Source: Streptomyces sp. RPT161
Lineage (GTDB): Bacteria > Actinomycetota > Actinomycetes > Streptomycetales > Streptomycetaceae
Assembly (NCBI RefSeq): GCF_027533845.1
Contig: NZ_JAPZVN010000005.1
Coordinates: 1 to 64,000 of the forward strand
DNA: 64,000 nt
Direction of reading: 5' to 3'
Within the stretch, counting starts at the first letter, position 1. Every line of letters starts with the position of its first letter. Under the pieces are notes generated by a model. That model was not told where the DNA came from, ran no database searches, and saw only the letters and a program-made list of their open reading frames with translations. Of this stretch, positions 41,382-48,482 are shown one piece after another. A program made the translations under genes and the position numbers.

Positions 41382-41420
41382 TCAGCCCGCAGTCACCTCA
41401 CGCGTCCGATAGTCAATCAT
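41382..41420 (-). CDS. 12-residue ORF MIDYRTREVTAG
   Basis: ATG 41420 to TGA, 13 codons with stop. It is preceded by GAGAGGAGGTGG (complement of 41429-41440), which pairs with the 3' end of 16S rRNA better than any other site in the window, 11 nt from the ATG. The last codons form the 5' arm of stem A, so translation would open that stem. No runs of a single amino acid as in classical attenuators. The peptide itself may be irrelevant and only its translation matter. Confidence 0.5.
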   Translation of the reverse strand: MIDYRTREVTAG

Positions 41421-41451
41421 TCTTCGGACCACCTCCTCTCCGTGTACCGCC

Positions 41452-41480
41452 AGCCTAAGAAGGCCACCGGCGGGAGACAA
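41452..41480 (-). promoter_or_regulatory. Promoter of the minus-strand RNA unit
   Basis: TTGTCT (complement of 41475-41480), 17-base spacer, TAGGCT (complement of 41452-41457): one of the best vegetative promoters in the window. It lies in the upstream region of the PAS-PAS-GAF gene but points away from it. Confidence 0.75.
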
Positions 41481-41535
41481 CTGATTTTCGCGAACGCGCT
41501 GTGGGCTGCGTCACAGGGGGGTTGAATGGGGAGAT

Positions 41536-42858
41536 GTGCAGCCTTCCGACGCCCACGCGAAGCCGCTGAGCGGAGGCGACGAGCAGCTACTCGCCGCCCT
41601 CCTAGAAAGCATGGACGCCGCTCTGTGCGCCTTCGACCAGGACGGCCTGGTCACCCACTGGAACACCGAGGCGGCCCGGATCCTCGGCTGGACCACCGAC
41701 GACGCCGTCGGCCGCCGCGGACTGGCGGGCTGGGCGGTGCGCAGCGCCGACGCCGACGAGCTGATGGCCCGGCTGCTCGGGGTGATGAAGGGGCCGGGCC
41801 GCCAGGTCCATGAGTTCGCGCTGCTGACCAAGGACGGCCATCGCGTCCTCGTGCGCGCCCAGACCGCGGCCGTCACCGCGCCCGACGGGCAGCCCGCCGG
41901 CGTGTACTGCGCCTTCTCCGAGGTACACGCGCAGATCGACCTGGAGCGGTCCATCGCGCTCAGTGACGCGCTGTTCCAAGAGGCGCCCTGGTGCGTGGTG
42001 TTGATAGACGCCGACCTGCGGCCCGCCGTCGTCAACGGATGTGCCGCGCGGGCGCTGCGCACCGACCGGGAGGCGCTGCTCGGCCGTCCGCTCGGCGAGG
42101 TGCTGGACCAGGGCGTCGAGGAACTGGAGAGCGCGCTGCACCATGTGCTCTCCGAGGGGCCGCCGACCGCGCCGCTCGACCTGTGGGTGACACTGCGCGC
42201 GGACGCGCCGGGCGCCCAGCGGCACTGCTGGCGCAGCGGCTTCGTGCGGCTCGGCTCACCGCTCGGTGAGGAACCTGTGCCGCTCGGCGTCGGCTGGCTG
42301 TTCGAGGACATCACGGAGACGAAGCTGGCCGAGCAGGAGGCGTCCCAACTCCGGTTCCGCACCAACCAGTTGCGCCGTGCGGCGAACGCGGGCGCCGAGT
42401 GCGAGGACCCCATGGAGGCGGCCACCGGGTATCTGGACTACGCGCTCGCGGGCTTCGCCGACGAGGGCCTGATCGACGTGATGGGCTCGGGCGGCAAGCT
42501 GGTGCGGGCGGCCGGGACGGCGGGCGGCCCGGGGCCGTGCCTGCCGATCGCCTCCGGCGGCATCCCGGTGCCGTACGAGGAGGGGCATCCGGCGCTGCAG
42601 TCCGTCGAGCGGCTCGGCTCGGTGCGGTCGGCGGACCTCTCACCGGAGAAGGCCGCGTCCCGCCGCTGGCCGGAGGGGACGGTGTACGGGCTGTGTTCGG
42701 TGCTGCGCAGCCGGGGGCGGACGCTGGGCGTGGTGACGTTCCTGCGGGGTGCGGGACGGCGGCCGTTCGACCGTGCGGACGCGGCGTTCGCGGAGGACGT
42801 GGCGGCCAGGGTCGCCGCGGCGCTGGACATGGCGGCGCTGCTGAACCGGCGGCGTTAG
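41536..42858 (+). CDS. PAS-PAS-GAF sensory protein
   Basis: A 440-residue cytoplasmic signalling protein. PAS 1 spans about residues 18-130 (CysAlaPheAspGlnAspGlyLeuValThrHisTrpAsnThrGluAla). PAS 2 spans about 140-265 (CysValValLeuIleAspAlaAspLeuArgProAlaValValAsn). A GAF-like domain lies at about 285-437. Streptomyces PAS/GAF proteins usually carry a PP2C phosphatase, which is absent here: the protein ends with the GAF helix. It may therefore act by protein-protein contact. GTG 41536 is preceded by GGGGAGA. Domains assigned by pattern. Confidence 0.8.
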   Translation: MQPSDAHAKPLSGGDEQLLAALLESMDAALCAFDQDGLVTHWNTEAARILGWTTDDAVGRRGLAGWAVRSADADELMARLLGVMKGPGRQVHEFALLTKDGHRVLVRAQTAAVTAPDGQPAGVYCAFSEVHAQIDLERSIALSDALFQEAPWCVVLIDADLRPAVVNGCAARALRTDREALLGRPLGEVLDQGVEELESALHHVLSEGPPTAPLDLWVTLRADAPGAQRHCWRSGFVRLGSPLGEEPVPLGVGWLFEDITETKLAEQEASQLRFRTNQLRRAANAGAECEDPMEAATGYLDYALAGFADEGLIDVMGSGGKLVRAAGTAGGPGPCLPIASGGIPVPYEEGHPALQSVERLGSVRSADLSPEKAASRRWPEGTVYGLCSVLRSRGRTLGVVTFLRGAGRRPFDRADAAFAEDVAARVAAALDMAALLNRRR

Positions 42859-42863
42859 GCGGC

Positions 42864-43619
42864 TCAGCGCCGGTAGAAGATCCGGTCGCCGTACTCGGCC
42901 AGGATCCGCCCGTTCCACTCGTGGCCGCCGTCCACGTTGCCCGACCGCAGCAGCGGCGGGGTGTGGCCGCGCTCGGCCAGCTCTCCGACCGCGGTGGCCA
43001 CCACCGCCTGGAGCAGGGCGCTGGTGACGACGGTGGACGCCGGGCCGAACGGCGCCGGGACGCCCTCCGCGGTCAGCTCCGCGTCGCCGACCGGAATCTT
43101 GCTGTCGATCACCACGTCGCAGTGGTCCTTCAGATATGTCCCCGAGGAGTGCCGCGACCTGGTCTGCTCGGGGTACGCCAGCGAGGTGACGCCGATGACC
43201 TTCAGGCCCAGCGCTCGGGCGTTGAGCGCCATCTCGACCGGCAGCGCGTTGCGGCCGGACAGGGAGATGACGATCAGCACATCGCCCGGCTCCGCGGGGC
43301 TGGTGTCCAGTACGGCCGCGGCGAGCCCGTCGACCCGCTCCAGCGCGCTGCCGAGGGTGGCGGGCACGACGTCCACGCCGATCACGCCGGGCACCGCGAG
43401 CAGGTTCATCAGGGCCAGCCCGCCCGCCCGGTACACCACGTCCTGCGCCGGGAGCGAGGAGTGACCGGCGCCGAAGACGAAGATCCGGGCGTTCCCCTCC
43501 ACCGCCTCGGCGAGCAGTCGGCCCGCGTCGGCGATGCTCTCGGAGTCCTCGTCGCGTACCCGGCGCAGCAGGGCGATGGCCGCGTCGAAGTACTGTCCGG
43601 CGAGATCGTCAGCCGCCAT
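42864..43619 (-). CDS. SIS domain sugar-phosphate protein
   Basis: A 251-residue protein with one SIS domain: ValPheGlyAlaGlyHisSerSerLeuProAla (about 47-57), then ValIleSerLeuSerGlyArgAsnAlaLeuPro near 116. An N-terminal helical hairpin supports dimerisation. It resembles phosphosugar isomerase or binding proteins without a DNA-binding domain. ATG 43619 has GGAGG 9 nt upstream; the frame could extend to GTG 43652. Divergent from dmdR1. Substrate unknown. Confidence 0.85.
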   Translation of the reverse strand: MAADDLAGQYFDAAIALLRRVRDEDSESIADAGRLLAEAVEGNARIFVFGAGHSSLPAQDVVYRAGGLALMNLLAVPGVIGVDVVPATLGSALERVDGLAAAVLDTSPAEPGDVLIVISLSGRNALPVEMALNARALGLKVIGVTSLAYPEQTRSRHSSGTYLKDHCDVVIDSKIPVGDAELTAEGVPAPFGPASTVVTSALLQAVVATAVGELAERGHTPPLLRSGNVDGGHEWNGRILAEYGDRIFYRR

Positions 43620-43718
43620 GTCGCCGTCCTCCGCTCCTAGGTCGCCGATCACGGTGGAGCCTTCCGGTATGGGCTGTCAACCGCGAGCGGGCCGCGTTGT
43701 CGGTGGGATGCGTCAGAA

Positions 43719-43747
43719 TTGTCAGCAGGGCCACCGCACGAGCTATT
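43719..43747 (+). promoter_or_regulatory. Putative dmdR1 promoter
   Basis: TTGTCA (43719-43724), 17 bases, GCTATT (43742-43747), just upstream of GAGGGG and the ATG at 43759. Moderate match; no iron box seen nearby. Confidence 0.4.
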
Positions 43748-43758
43748 GAGGGGCACGT

Positions 43759-44454
43759 ATGTCGGGACACCTCATCGACACGACGGAGATGTATCTCCGC
43801 ACCATCCTGGAGCTTGAGGAGGAGGGTGTGGTCCCCATGCGCGCCCGTATCGCCGAGCGGCTGGACCAGAGCGGTCCGACGGTCAGCCAGACGGTTGCGC
43901 GGATGGAGCGGGACGGCCTGGTGCAGGTCGCGGGTGACCGGCACCTGGAGCTGACGGAGGAGGGGCGGCGGCTCGCCACCCGCGTCATGCGCAAGCACCG
44001 GCTCGCCGAGTGCCTCCTGGTCGACGTCATCGGCCTGGAGTGGGAGCAGGTGCACGCCGAGGCCTGCCGCTGGGAGCACGTGATGAGCGAGGCGGTGGAG
44101 CGGCGGGTGCTCGAACTCCTGCGGCACCCCACCGAGTCGCCGTACGGCAACCCGATTCCCGGCCTGGAGGAACTGGGGGAGAAGGCGGAGGCCGATCCGT
44201 TCCTGGACGAGGGGACGGTCAGCCTGGTCGACCTGGACCCTGGCACGGACGGCAAGACCGTGGTGGTGCGGCGGATCGGCGAGCCCATCCAGACGGACGC
44301 GCAGCTGATGTACACGCTGCGGCGGGCCGGCATCCAGCCGGGGGCGGTCGTCAGCGTCACCGCGTCCCCCGGCGGAGTCCTGGTCGGCTCCGGTGGCGAG
44401 GCGGCCGAGCTGAGCCAGGACGTGGCGGGCCACGTCTTCGTCGCCAAGCGGTAG
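43759..44454 (+). CDS. dmdR1: DtxR/IdeR-family iron-dependent repressor
   Basis: A 231-residue metalloregulator. N-terminal winged helix: ThrGluMetTyrLeuArgThrIle, then AlaArgIleAlaGluArgLeuAspGlnSerGlyProThrValSerGlnThrValAlaArgMetGluArgAspGly. The dimer domain carries metal ligands in HisArgLeuAlaGluCysLeuLeu (Cys near 102) and GluAlaCysArgTrpGluHisValMet, and the C-terminal SH3-like domain is full. With Fe(II) it represses siderophore genes. In S. coelicolor the orthologue, as I recall it, is DmdR1, whose locus also carries an antisense gene called adm. GAGGGG precedes the ATG. Confidence 0.93.
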   Translation: MSGHLIDTTEMYLRTILELEEEGVVPMRARIAERLDQSGPTVSQTVARMERDGLVQVAGDRHLELTEEGRRLATRVMRKHRLAECLLVDVIGLEWEQVHAEACRWEHVMSEAVERRVLELLRHPTESPYGNPIPGLEELGEKAEADPFLDEGTVSLVDLDPGTDGKTVVVRRIGEPIQTDAQLMYTLRRAGIQPGAVVSVTASPGGVLVGSGGEAAELSQDVAGHVFVAKR

Positions 44455-44926
44455 CACTCGCGCTCGGCGGTTCCGGTGACACGGTTTCCGTCCACTGCGC
44501 CCGGGTGGGTGGATCGCTCCGCCCACCCGTTGGCCGTCCGGCTTGGCCTGCCTGTGGCGCCGGGTGTGCGTGGGGTCGGGAGTGCGAACCCCGAAGGGGT
44601 GTGCGGAAAGGTACTCGCAGCCCCGGTGAGCGAAGCGTCCCGGAACGGGATGGGGCCCCGGCGCATGCCGGGGCCCTCCTCCCCCTCGTCCCCCGGGTGC
44701 CGTACCCGGAACCCCGAGCTCTCCGGGTCCTTCCCCTCACCCGGCGGGGGACGATCCCTCCCTGCTGGAAGTACTCCCCGCAGGGCCTCCAAAGCACACC
44801 CTCGCCTTGTCACTCGAAAGGGCGGTGTTAAGCGCCATACCCACTTCTTCGAAGGTGAGTTCGATACGGTGGGTGCGTTCGGCCAACCGGGCCGGACAGG
44901 ACGGTTGACCCGGGGGTGCCGGATCG
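44455..44926. other. 472-bp intergenic region after dmdR1
   Basis: Contains a perfect 10-bp stem terminator at 44653-44676, GC-rich tracts, and a TTGTCA hexamer near 44809 with TAAGCG 16 bases later as a weak promoter for the hydrolase gene. Short open frames on both strands (for example 44737-44838 minus) lack codon bias. No gene I can support. Confidence 0.5.
44653..44676 (+). terminator. Terminator downstream of dmdR1
   Basis: GGGCCCCGGC (44653-44662), GCAT loop, GCCGGGGCCC (44667-44676). About 200 nt beyond the dmdR1 stop, so a long 3' UTR or an unseen small gene is implied. Confidence 0.7.
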
Positions 44927-45805
44927 ATGGTTCGTCGTGTCGAGGTGTCCGGAGCGGGCGGCGTGCGGCTCGCCGCCTGGGACTTCACAGACCAGCACAA
45001 GCCGCATGACGGATCCGCGCCGCCGGAGGCGCGCGAGGTTCCGCGCCCCGCGGTGCTGATGCTGCACGGGTTGACGGGGCGCGCCGCGCACTGGGCGCCC
45101 ACCGCCCGGGCGTTGGCCGCCCGCTACCGCCCGGTCGCGCTCGACCAGCGCGGCCACGGCCGCTCCGCCAAGCCGGACGGCCCGTACACCCGCGAGGCGT
45201 ACATCGCTGACGTACTGGCCGCCATCGAGCAACTCGGCCTGGCGCCGGTCGTCCTGGTGGGCCACTCCATGGGCGCGCTCACCGCCTGGCAACTCGCCGC
45301 CCGCCACCCCGAGTTGGTGCGCGCCCTGGTCATCTGCGACATGCGGGCCTCGGCGCTCGGCGAGGCGAGCCAGCGGGAGTGGGAGCAGTGGTTCGCCTCG
45401 TGGCCGCTGCCCTTCACCGCACTGGCGGACGTGCGGAGGTGGTTCGGCGCCGACGACCCCACGCTGGAGCGGCCGCGGCCCGCCCGCGGGGCGTTCTACA
45501 CCGAGGTGATGGAGGAGCGCTCCGGCGGCTGGTGGCCGCAGTTCTCCTTCCGGCACATGCTTGACTCCCGCGAGCCGTGGATGCGTGACGCGCACTGGGA
45601 CGAACTCGCCCAAGTGTGCTGTCCCACCCTTGTCGTACGCGGCTGGGACGGCGAACTGGGCCGGGCCGAGGCCCAGGAGATGGTCCGCGTGCTGCCGCAC
45701 GGCTCGTACGCCGAAATAGCGGACGCCGGCCATCTCGTCCCGTGGGACCAGCCGGACGCCTGGCAGCACACCCTGGAGGAGTTCCTGGCCGGCACCGTCC
45801 GCTGA
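44927..45805 (+). CDS. Alpha/beta hydrolase
   Basis: A 292-residue serine hydrolase. LeuHisGlyLeuThrGly (46-51) forms the oxyanion loop, nucleophile Ser114 lies in GlyHisSerMetGly, and the C-terminal GlyHisLeuValProTrpAsp provides the His. A cap of about 90 residues lies between strands 6 and 7 (from the Trp-rich TrpGluGlnTrpPheAlaSerTrp). Resembles esterase/epoxide-hydrolase-like members; substrate unknown. ATG 44927 with a weak GGGGG upstream. Converges with the primase-polymerase-like gene. Confidence 0.9.
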   Translation: MVRRVEVSGAGGVRLAAWDFTDQHKPHDGSAPPEAREVPRPAVLMLHGLTGRAAHWAPTARALAARYRPVALDQRGHGRSAKPDGPYTREAYIADVLAAIEQLGLAPVVLVGHSMGALTAWQLAARHPELVRALVICDMRASALGEASQREWEQWFASWPLPFTALADVRRWFGADDPTLERPRPARGAFYTEVMEERSGGWWPQFSFRHMLDSREPWMRDAHWDELAQVCCPTLVVRGWDGELGRAEAQEMVRVLPHGSYAEIADAGHLVPWDQPDAWQHTLEEFLAGTVR

Positions 45806-45842
45806 CGCCTCAGCGGACGGCGCCACGGCAGCCGCCACCGCC

Positions 45843-46499
45843 TCAGCGGTCCCGCTGGGCGGCGGCCTCCCGGCCGCAGGCATAGGCGAGCGGGCTGATC
45901 AACTCCTCGGCGTCCGGCAGCCAGCGGTTCAACGCGGTGGGCTGCCGCGCCCACTGCACGGACCCCCGGCCCATCCGGCTCGGCGGCGCCGGTACGTAGT
46001 CCCCGTCCCCGCGGACCACCATGTCCAGCGCGGACGGCGGCCACCCCAACCGCCGTACCAGGTCCGGGACCTTGGCGCTGGCGCCGGGCAGGACGAAGAA
46101 CACCAGCCTGCGGTTGGGCGTGGACAGGACCGGGCCGAGCGGTAGCTCCATCCGTTCCATCCGGGCCAGGGCCAGGCAGCCCGCCACCTCCGGCACGTCG
46201 ATGACGTCGAAACTCCGGCCGGTGGGCAGCAGTACGGAGGCGCGTGGCTCTCTGGACCACATCCGGCGTACCGCCACACCGCTACCGGTCGCCTGGCCCG
46301 GCCAGTCGGTGCGGGTGGGGTGGGCGCCGGGCGCGGGGCAGCCGCTGAAGCCGCAGGAGCAGCGCAGGACGCCGCCGTTGTCCTCAAGCCAGCTGCCGGG
46401 GAACACGTCCCAGTGCCGCTCGTCCGCGTATCGCACCGCCGCCTCCAGCAGGTGTTCGGTTACGGCGAGCGGCTGCGGGGCTCCGATGGTGTCTTCCAC
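45843..46499 (-). CDS. Bifunctional primase/polymerase N-terminal-like protein
   Basis: A 218-residue protein resembling the Prim-Pol N-terminal domain. The helix AlaAlaValArgTyrAlaAspGluArgHisTrpAspValPhePro opens the domain, followed by a zinc-like CysSerCysGlyPheSerGlyCysProAlaProGlyAlaHis. PheAspValIleAspValPro gives the paired acidic residues in the primase-fold position. In chromosomal Streptomyces copies the polymerase activity is unproven, and the protein lacks any helicase part. I chose GTG 46499; GTG 46508 and TTG 46526 are alternatives. Divergent from the NsdA-like regulator. Confidence 0.82.
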   Translation of the reverse strand: MEDTIGAPQPLAVTEHLLEAAVRYADERHWDVFPGSWLEDNGGVLRCSCGFSGCPAPGAHPTRTDWPGQATGSGVAVRRMWSREPRASVLLPTGRSFDVIDVPEVAGCLALARMERMELPLGPVLSTPNRRLVFFVLPGASAKVPDLVRRLGWPPSALDMVVRGDGDYVPAPPSRMGRGSVQWARQPTALNRWLPDAEELISPLAYACGREAAAQRDR

Positions 46500-46774
46500 G
46501 CGATGCACAACTTCCCTTGTCAGCAAGGGTTACGGAGGCCCCGTTCCCTCTTGGGTGGGACACGCGGGGCGCACAGGTGCACGGTTGGGGGCGCGCACGG
46601 GGGACCGGCTCCGGGGGTGGGTAGTTCCTTGACGGCACGGTGGCACGTCTCATTGCGCAAAGTACCGATAAAGAGCCGTAAAGCGGCATAACTGCCCGCC
46701 TCCGGTGGGCAGAGATCATGCAGCACGGGGAGCGACCCGGCTGCGACACCGTTAGGTACAGAGGGGGGACGACG

Positions 46775-48157
46775 ATGGCCGCCCGACCACTGGTGGCGCG
46801 ACAGCCGAACGAACGGCTGCAAGCGCTGATCCAGGAAGCCGGATGTTCCAACGCCGGCCTGGCTCGCCGCGTCAATATGTGCGGCGCCGAGCACGGCCTC
46901 GATCTGCGCTACGACAAGACCTCCGTGGCGCGCTGGCTGCGAGGTCAGCAGCCGCGCGGCCGGGCGCCGGCGATCATCGCCGAGGCGCTGGGCCGCAAGC
47001 TCGGCCGCACCGTGACGATCGACGAGATCGGCATGGCCAACGGCAAGAACCTGGCCTCCGGCGTGGGTCTGCACTTCGCGCCCACCGTGCTCGGCGCGGT
47101 GGAGCAGGCCTGCGAGTTGTGGCGCAGCGACGTGGGGCGCCGCGACTTCCTGACCGGGTCCACGGTGGCGGCCTCGGCGCTGGTCGAGCCGAGCCGTGAC
47201 TGGCTGATCACCGGTCCGGACACCTTGGTCTCGCGCAGCGGCGGACCGCGGGTCGGCGCCGCGGACGTGGCGGCGGTACGGGCGACGACGCAGGCGCTGG
47301 TCGACCTCGACCACCGCTTCGGCAGCGGCCATGTCCGCCCGATCGTGGTGCACTACCTCAACAGCGTCGTCTCCGGACTGCTGGCGGGTTCGTACCGGGA
47401 GGCGACCGGCCGCCAACTCTTCGCCGCAGTGGCCAGGTTGACCGAACTGGCCGGGTACATGGCGGTGGACACCGGTCAACCCGGCCTCGCCCAGCGGTAC
47501 TACATCCAGGCGCTGCGACTGGCGCAGGCCGCGGGTGACCGCGGTTACGGCGGTTACGTGCTGGCGGCCGGAATGAGCCATCTCGCCGCCTCGCTCGGCA
47601 ACCCCCGGGAGATCGCGCAACTCGCCAGGGCCGCTCAGGAGGGCGCGCGCGGCCATGTCACCCCCACGGCGCAGGCGATGTTCTACGCGGCGGAGGCGCG
47701 TGGCCACGCCCTGCTCGGTGACGCCAGGGCGTGCGAGACGGTGGCGGGACGGGCGGTGGAGGCCCTGGGCCGCAGCGTTCCGGAGGACGATCCGGACTGG
47801 ATCGCGCACTTCGACGAGGCCTATCTGGCCGACGAGTTGGCGCACTGCCACCGTGATCTGGACCAGCCGGGGCCCGCGATGCGCCGGGCCGAGGAGTCGC
47901 TCGCCGGGCATCCGCCGACCCGTGCCCGGCGGCGGGCGATAGGGCTGCTGGTGCTGGCCTCCGCGCAGGTGCAGGCCCGGGAGGTGGAGCAGTCCTGCCA
48001 TACCGCCGCGCAGGCGGTCGAGTTGCTGGGCGGGCTGCGCTCCAACCGGGGCGCGGAGTACCTGGACGACTTCCGCCGCCGTATCGAACCGTTCTCGGAC
48101 GAGCCGGTGGTAAGGGAGTTCGGGGCGCGACTTGAGGAGAGTGAGCTGGCGGCGTGA
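46775..48157 (+). CDS. NsdA-like regulator (helical, TPR-type)
   Basis: A 460-residue protein. The N-terminal 90 residues contain ArgLeuGlnAlaLeuIleGlnGluAlaGlyCysSerAsnAlaGlyLeuAlaArgArgVal, then LysThrSerValAlaArgTrpLeuArgGlyGlnGlnProArgGly. That is a degenerate helix-turn-helix shared with NsdA, a negative regulator of sporulation and antibiotic production in Streptomyces. The remaining 330 residues are TPR-like helices. ATG 46775 has GAGGGGGG just upstream. I treat it as a family member, not necessarily nsdA itself. A long-loop terminator follows. Confidence 0.85.
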   Translation: MAARPLVARQPNERLQALIQEAGCSNAGLARRVNMCGAEHGLDLRYDKTSVARWLRGQQPRGRAPAIIAEALGRKLGRTVTIDEIGMANGKNLASGVGLHFAPTVLGAVEQACELWRSDVGRRDFLTGSTVAASALVEPSRDWLITGPDTLVSRSGGPRVGAADVAAVRATTQALVDLDHRFGSGHVRPIVVHYLNSVVSGLLAGSYREATGRQLFAAVARLTELAGYMAVDTGQPGLAQRYYIQALRLAQAAGDRGYGGYVLAAGMSHLAASLGNPREIAQLARAAQEGARGHVTPTAQAMFYAAEARGHALLGDARACETVAGRAVEALGRSVPEDDPDWIAHFDEAYLADELAHCHRDLDQPGPAMRRAEESLAGHPPTRARRRAIGLLVLASAQVQAREVEQSCHTAAQAVELLGGLRSNRGAEYLDDFRRRIEPFSDEPVVREFGARLEESELAA

Positions 48158-48161
48158 CGCG

Positions 48162-48214
48162 GTCCCGGCGGGGTGAGGAATGTCTCGGGGCGCGCCCCCG
48201 TCCCCCGCCGGGAC
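48162..48214 (+). terminator. Terminator of the NsdA-like gene
   Basis: A 12-bp perfect stem (GTCCCGGCGGGG with its complement) with a 29-nt loop, beginning 5 nt after the stop codon. Confidence 0.6.
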
Positions 48215-48307
48215 GCTCCAATTGTTACGGGACCGCTATACCGACGCCTTCCGCCGTTACGGAAGGCGCTGCATGCTGCGATTTCCTGGAGCGTGTGCCG
48301 GGCCCGC

Positions 48308-48341
48308 GAGTGACCGTCAGCACATTACTGTGCGGTCACTC
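48308..48341. promoter_or_regulatory. Long imperfect palindrome upstream of the TQ-repeat gene
   Basis: GAGTGACCG and CGGTCACTC flank a 16-nt centre that is itself partly symmetric (CAGCAC against CTGTG). About 140 bp before the start of the membrane protein gene. Operator or RNA hairpin. Confidence 0.45.
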
Positions 48342-48482
48342 ACACGGGTGCGTAGTGGGGACTGGAATTGACCCGGTAGCGTGAGCCGACGTTCCGAAGG
48401 GCCGGTCGGGGGTCAGGGACTCAGCTCCACCCGGGGCGTGTCCCTAACGGCCACAGTTACGCAGCAGGCAGGAGTTCCGGTG

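Larger units (their letters stand above)
41249..41445 (-). ncRNA. Candidate structured small RNA with short ORF
   Basis: On the minus strand a canonical promoter is followed by about 197 nt of transcript ending at TTTT. It holds a 12-codon ORF with a very strong Shine-Dalgarno. Next comes stem A (41326-41334 with 41389-41397) enclosing two mutually exclusive hairpins: GCCTGC/GCAGGC at 41345-41350/41363-41368 and GCGCAC/GTGCGC at 41352-41357/41372-41377. A three-way junction then acts as terminator. No minus-strand gene follows for about 1 kb, so this looks like an autonomous RNA rather than a leader. I do not recognise it as 6S, SRP, tmRNA or a riboswitch. Ends are estimates. Confidence 0.6.
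48158..48482 (+). other. 325-bp intergenic region with three stem-loops
   Basis: Holds stem 1 (12 bp, 48162-48173 with 48203-48214, likely terminator), stem 2 (GCCTTCCG/CGGAAGGC around 48246-48267), and stem 3 (GAGTGACCG/CGGTCACTC, 48308-48316 and 48333-48341). A TTGACC and TAGCGT pair near 48374-48383 may be promoter parts. No gene seen; start of the next gene taken as 48483. Confidence 0.55.

Noticed and set aside
43653..43758. Iron box (DmdR site) for autoregulation of dmdR1
   Set aside because: No TTAGGTTAGGCTAACCTAA-like palindrome in the SIS/dmdR1 intergenic region.
44737..44838. 33-residue minus-strand ORF (start MALNTALSSD)
   Set aside because: Third-position GC is only about 70 percent and it has no clear ribosome binding site; kept only as a note.
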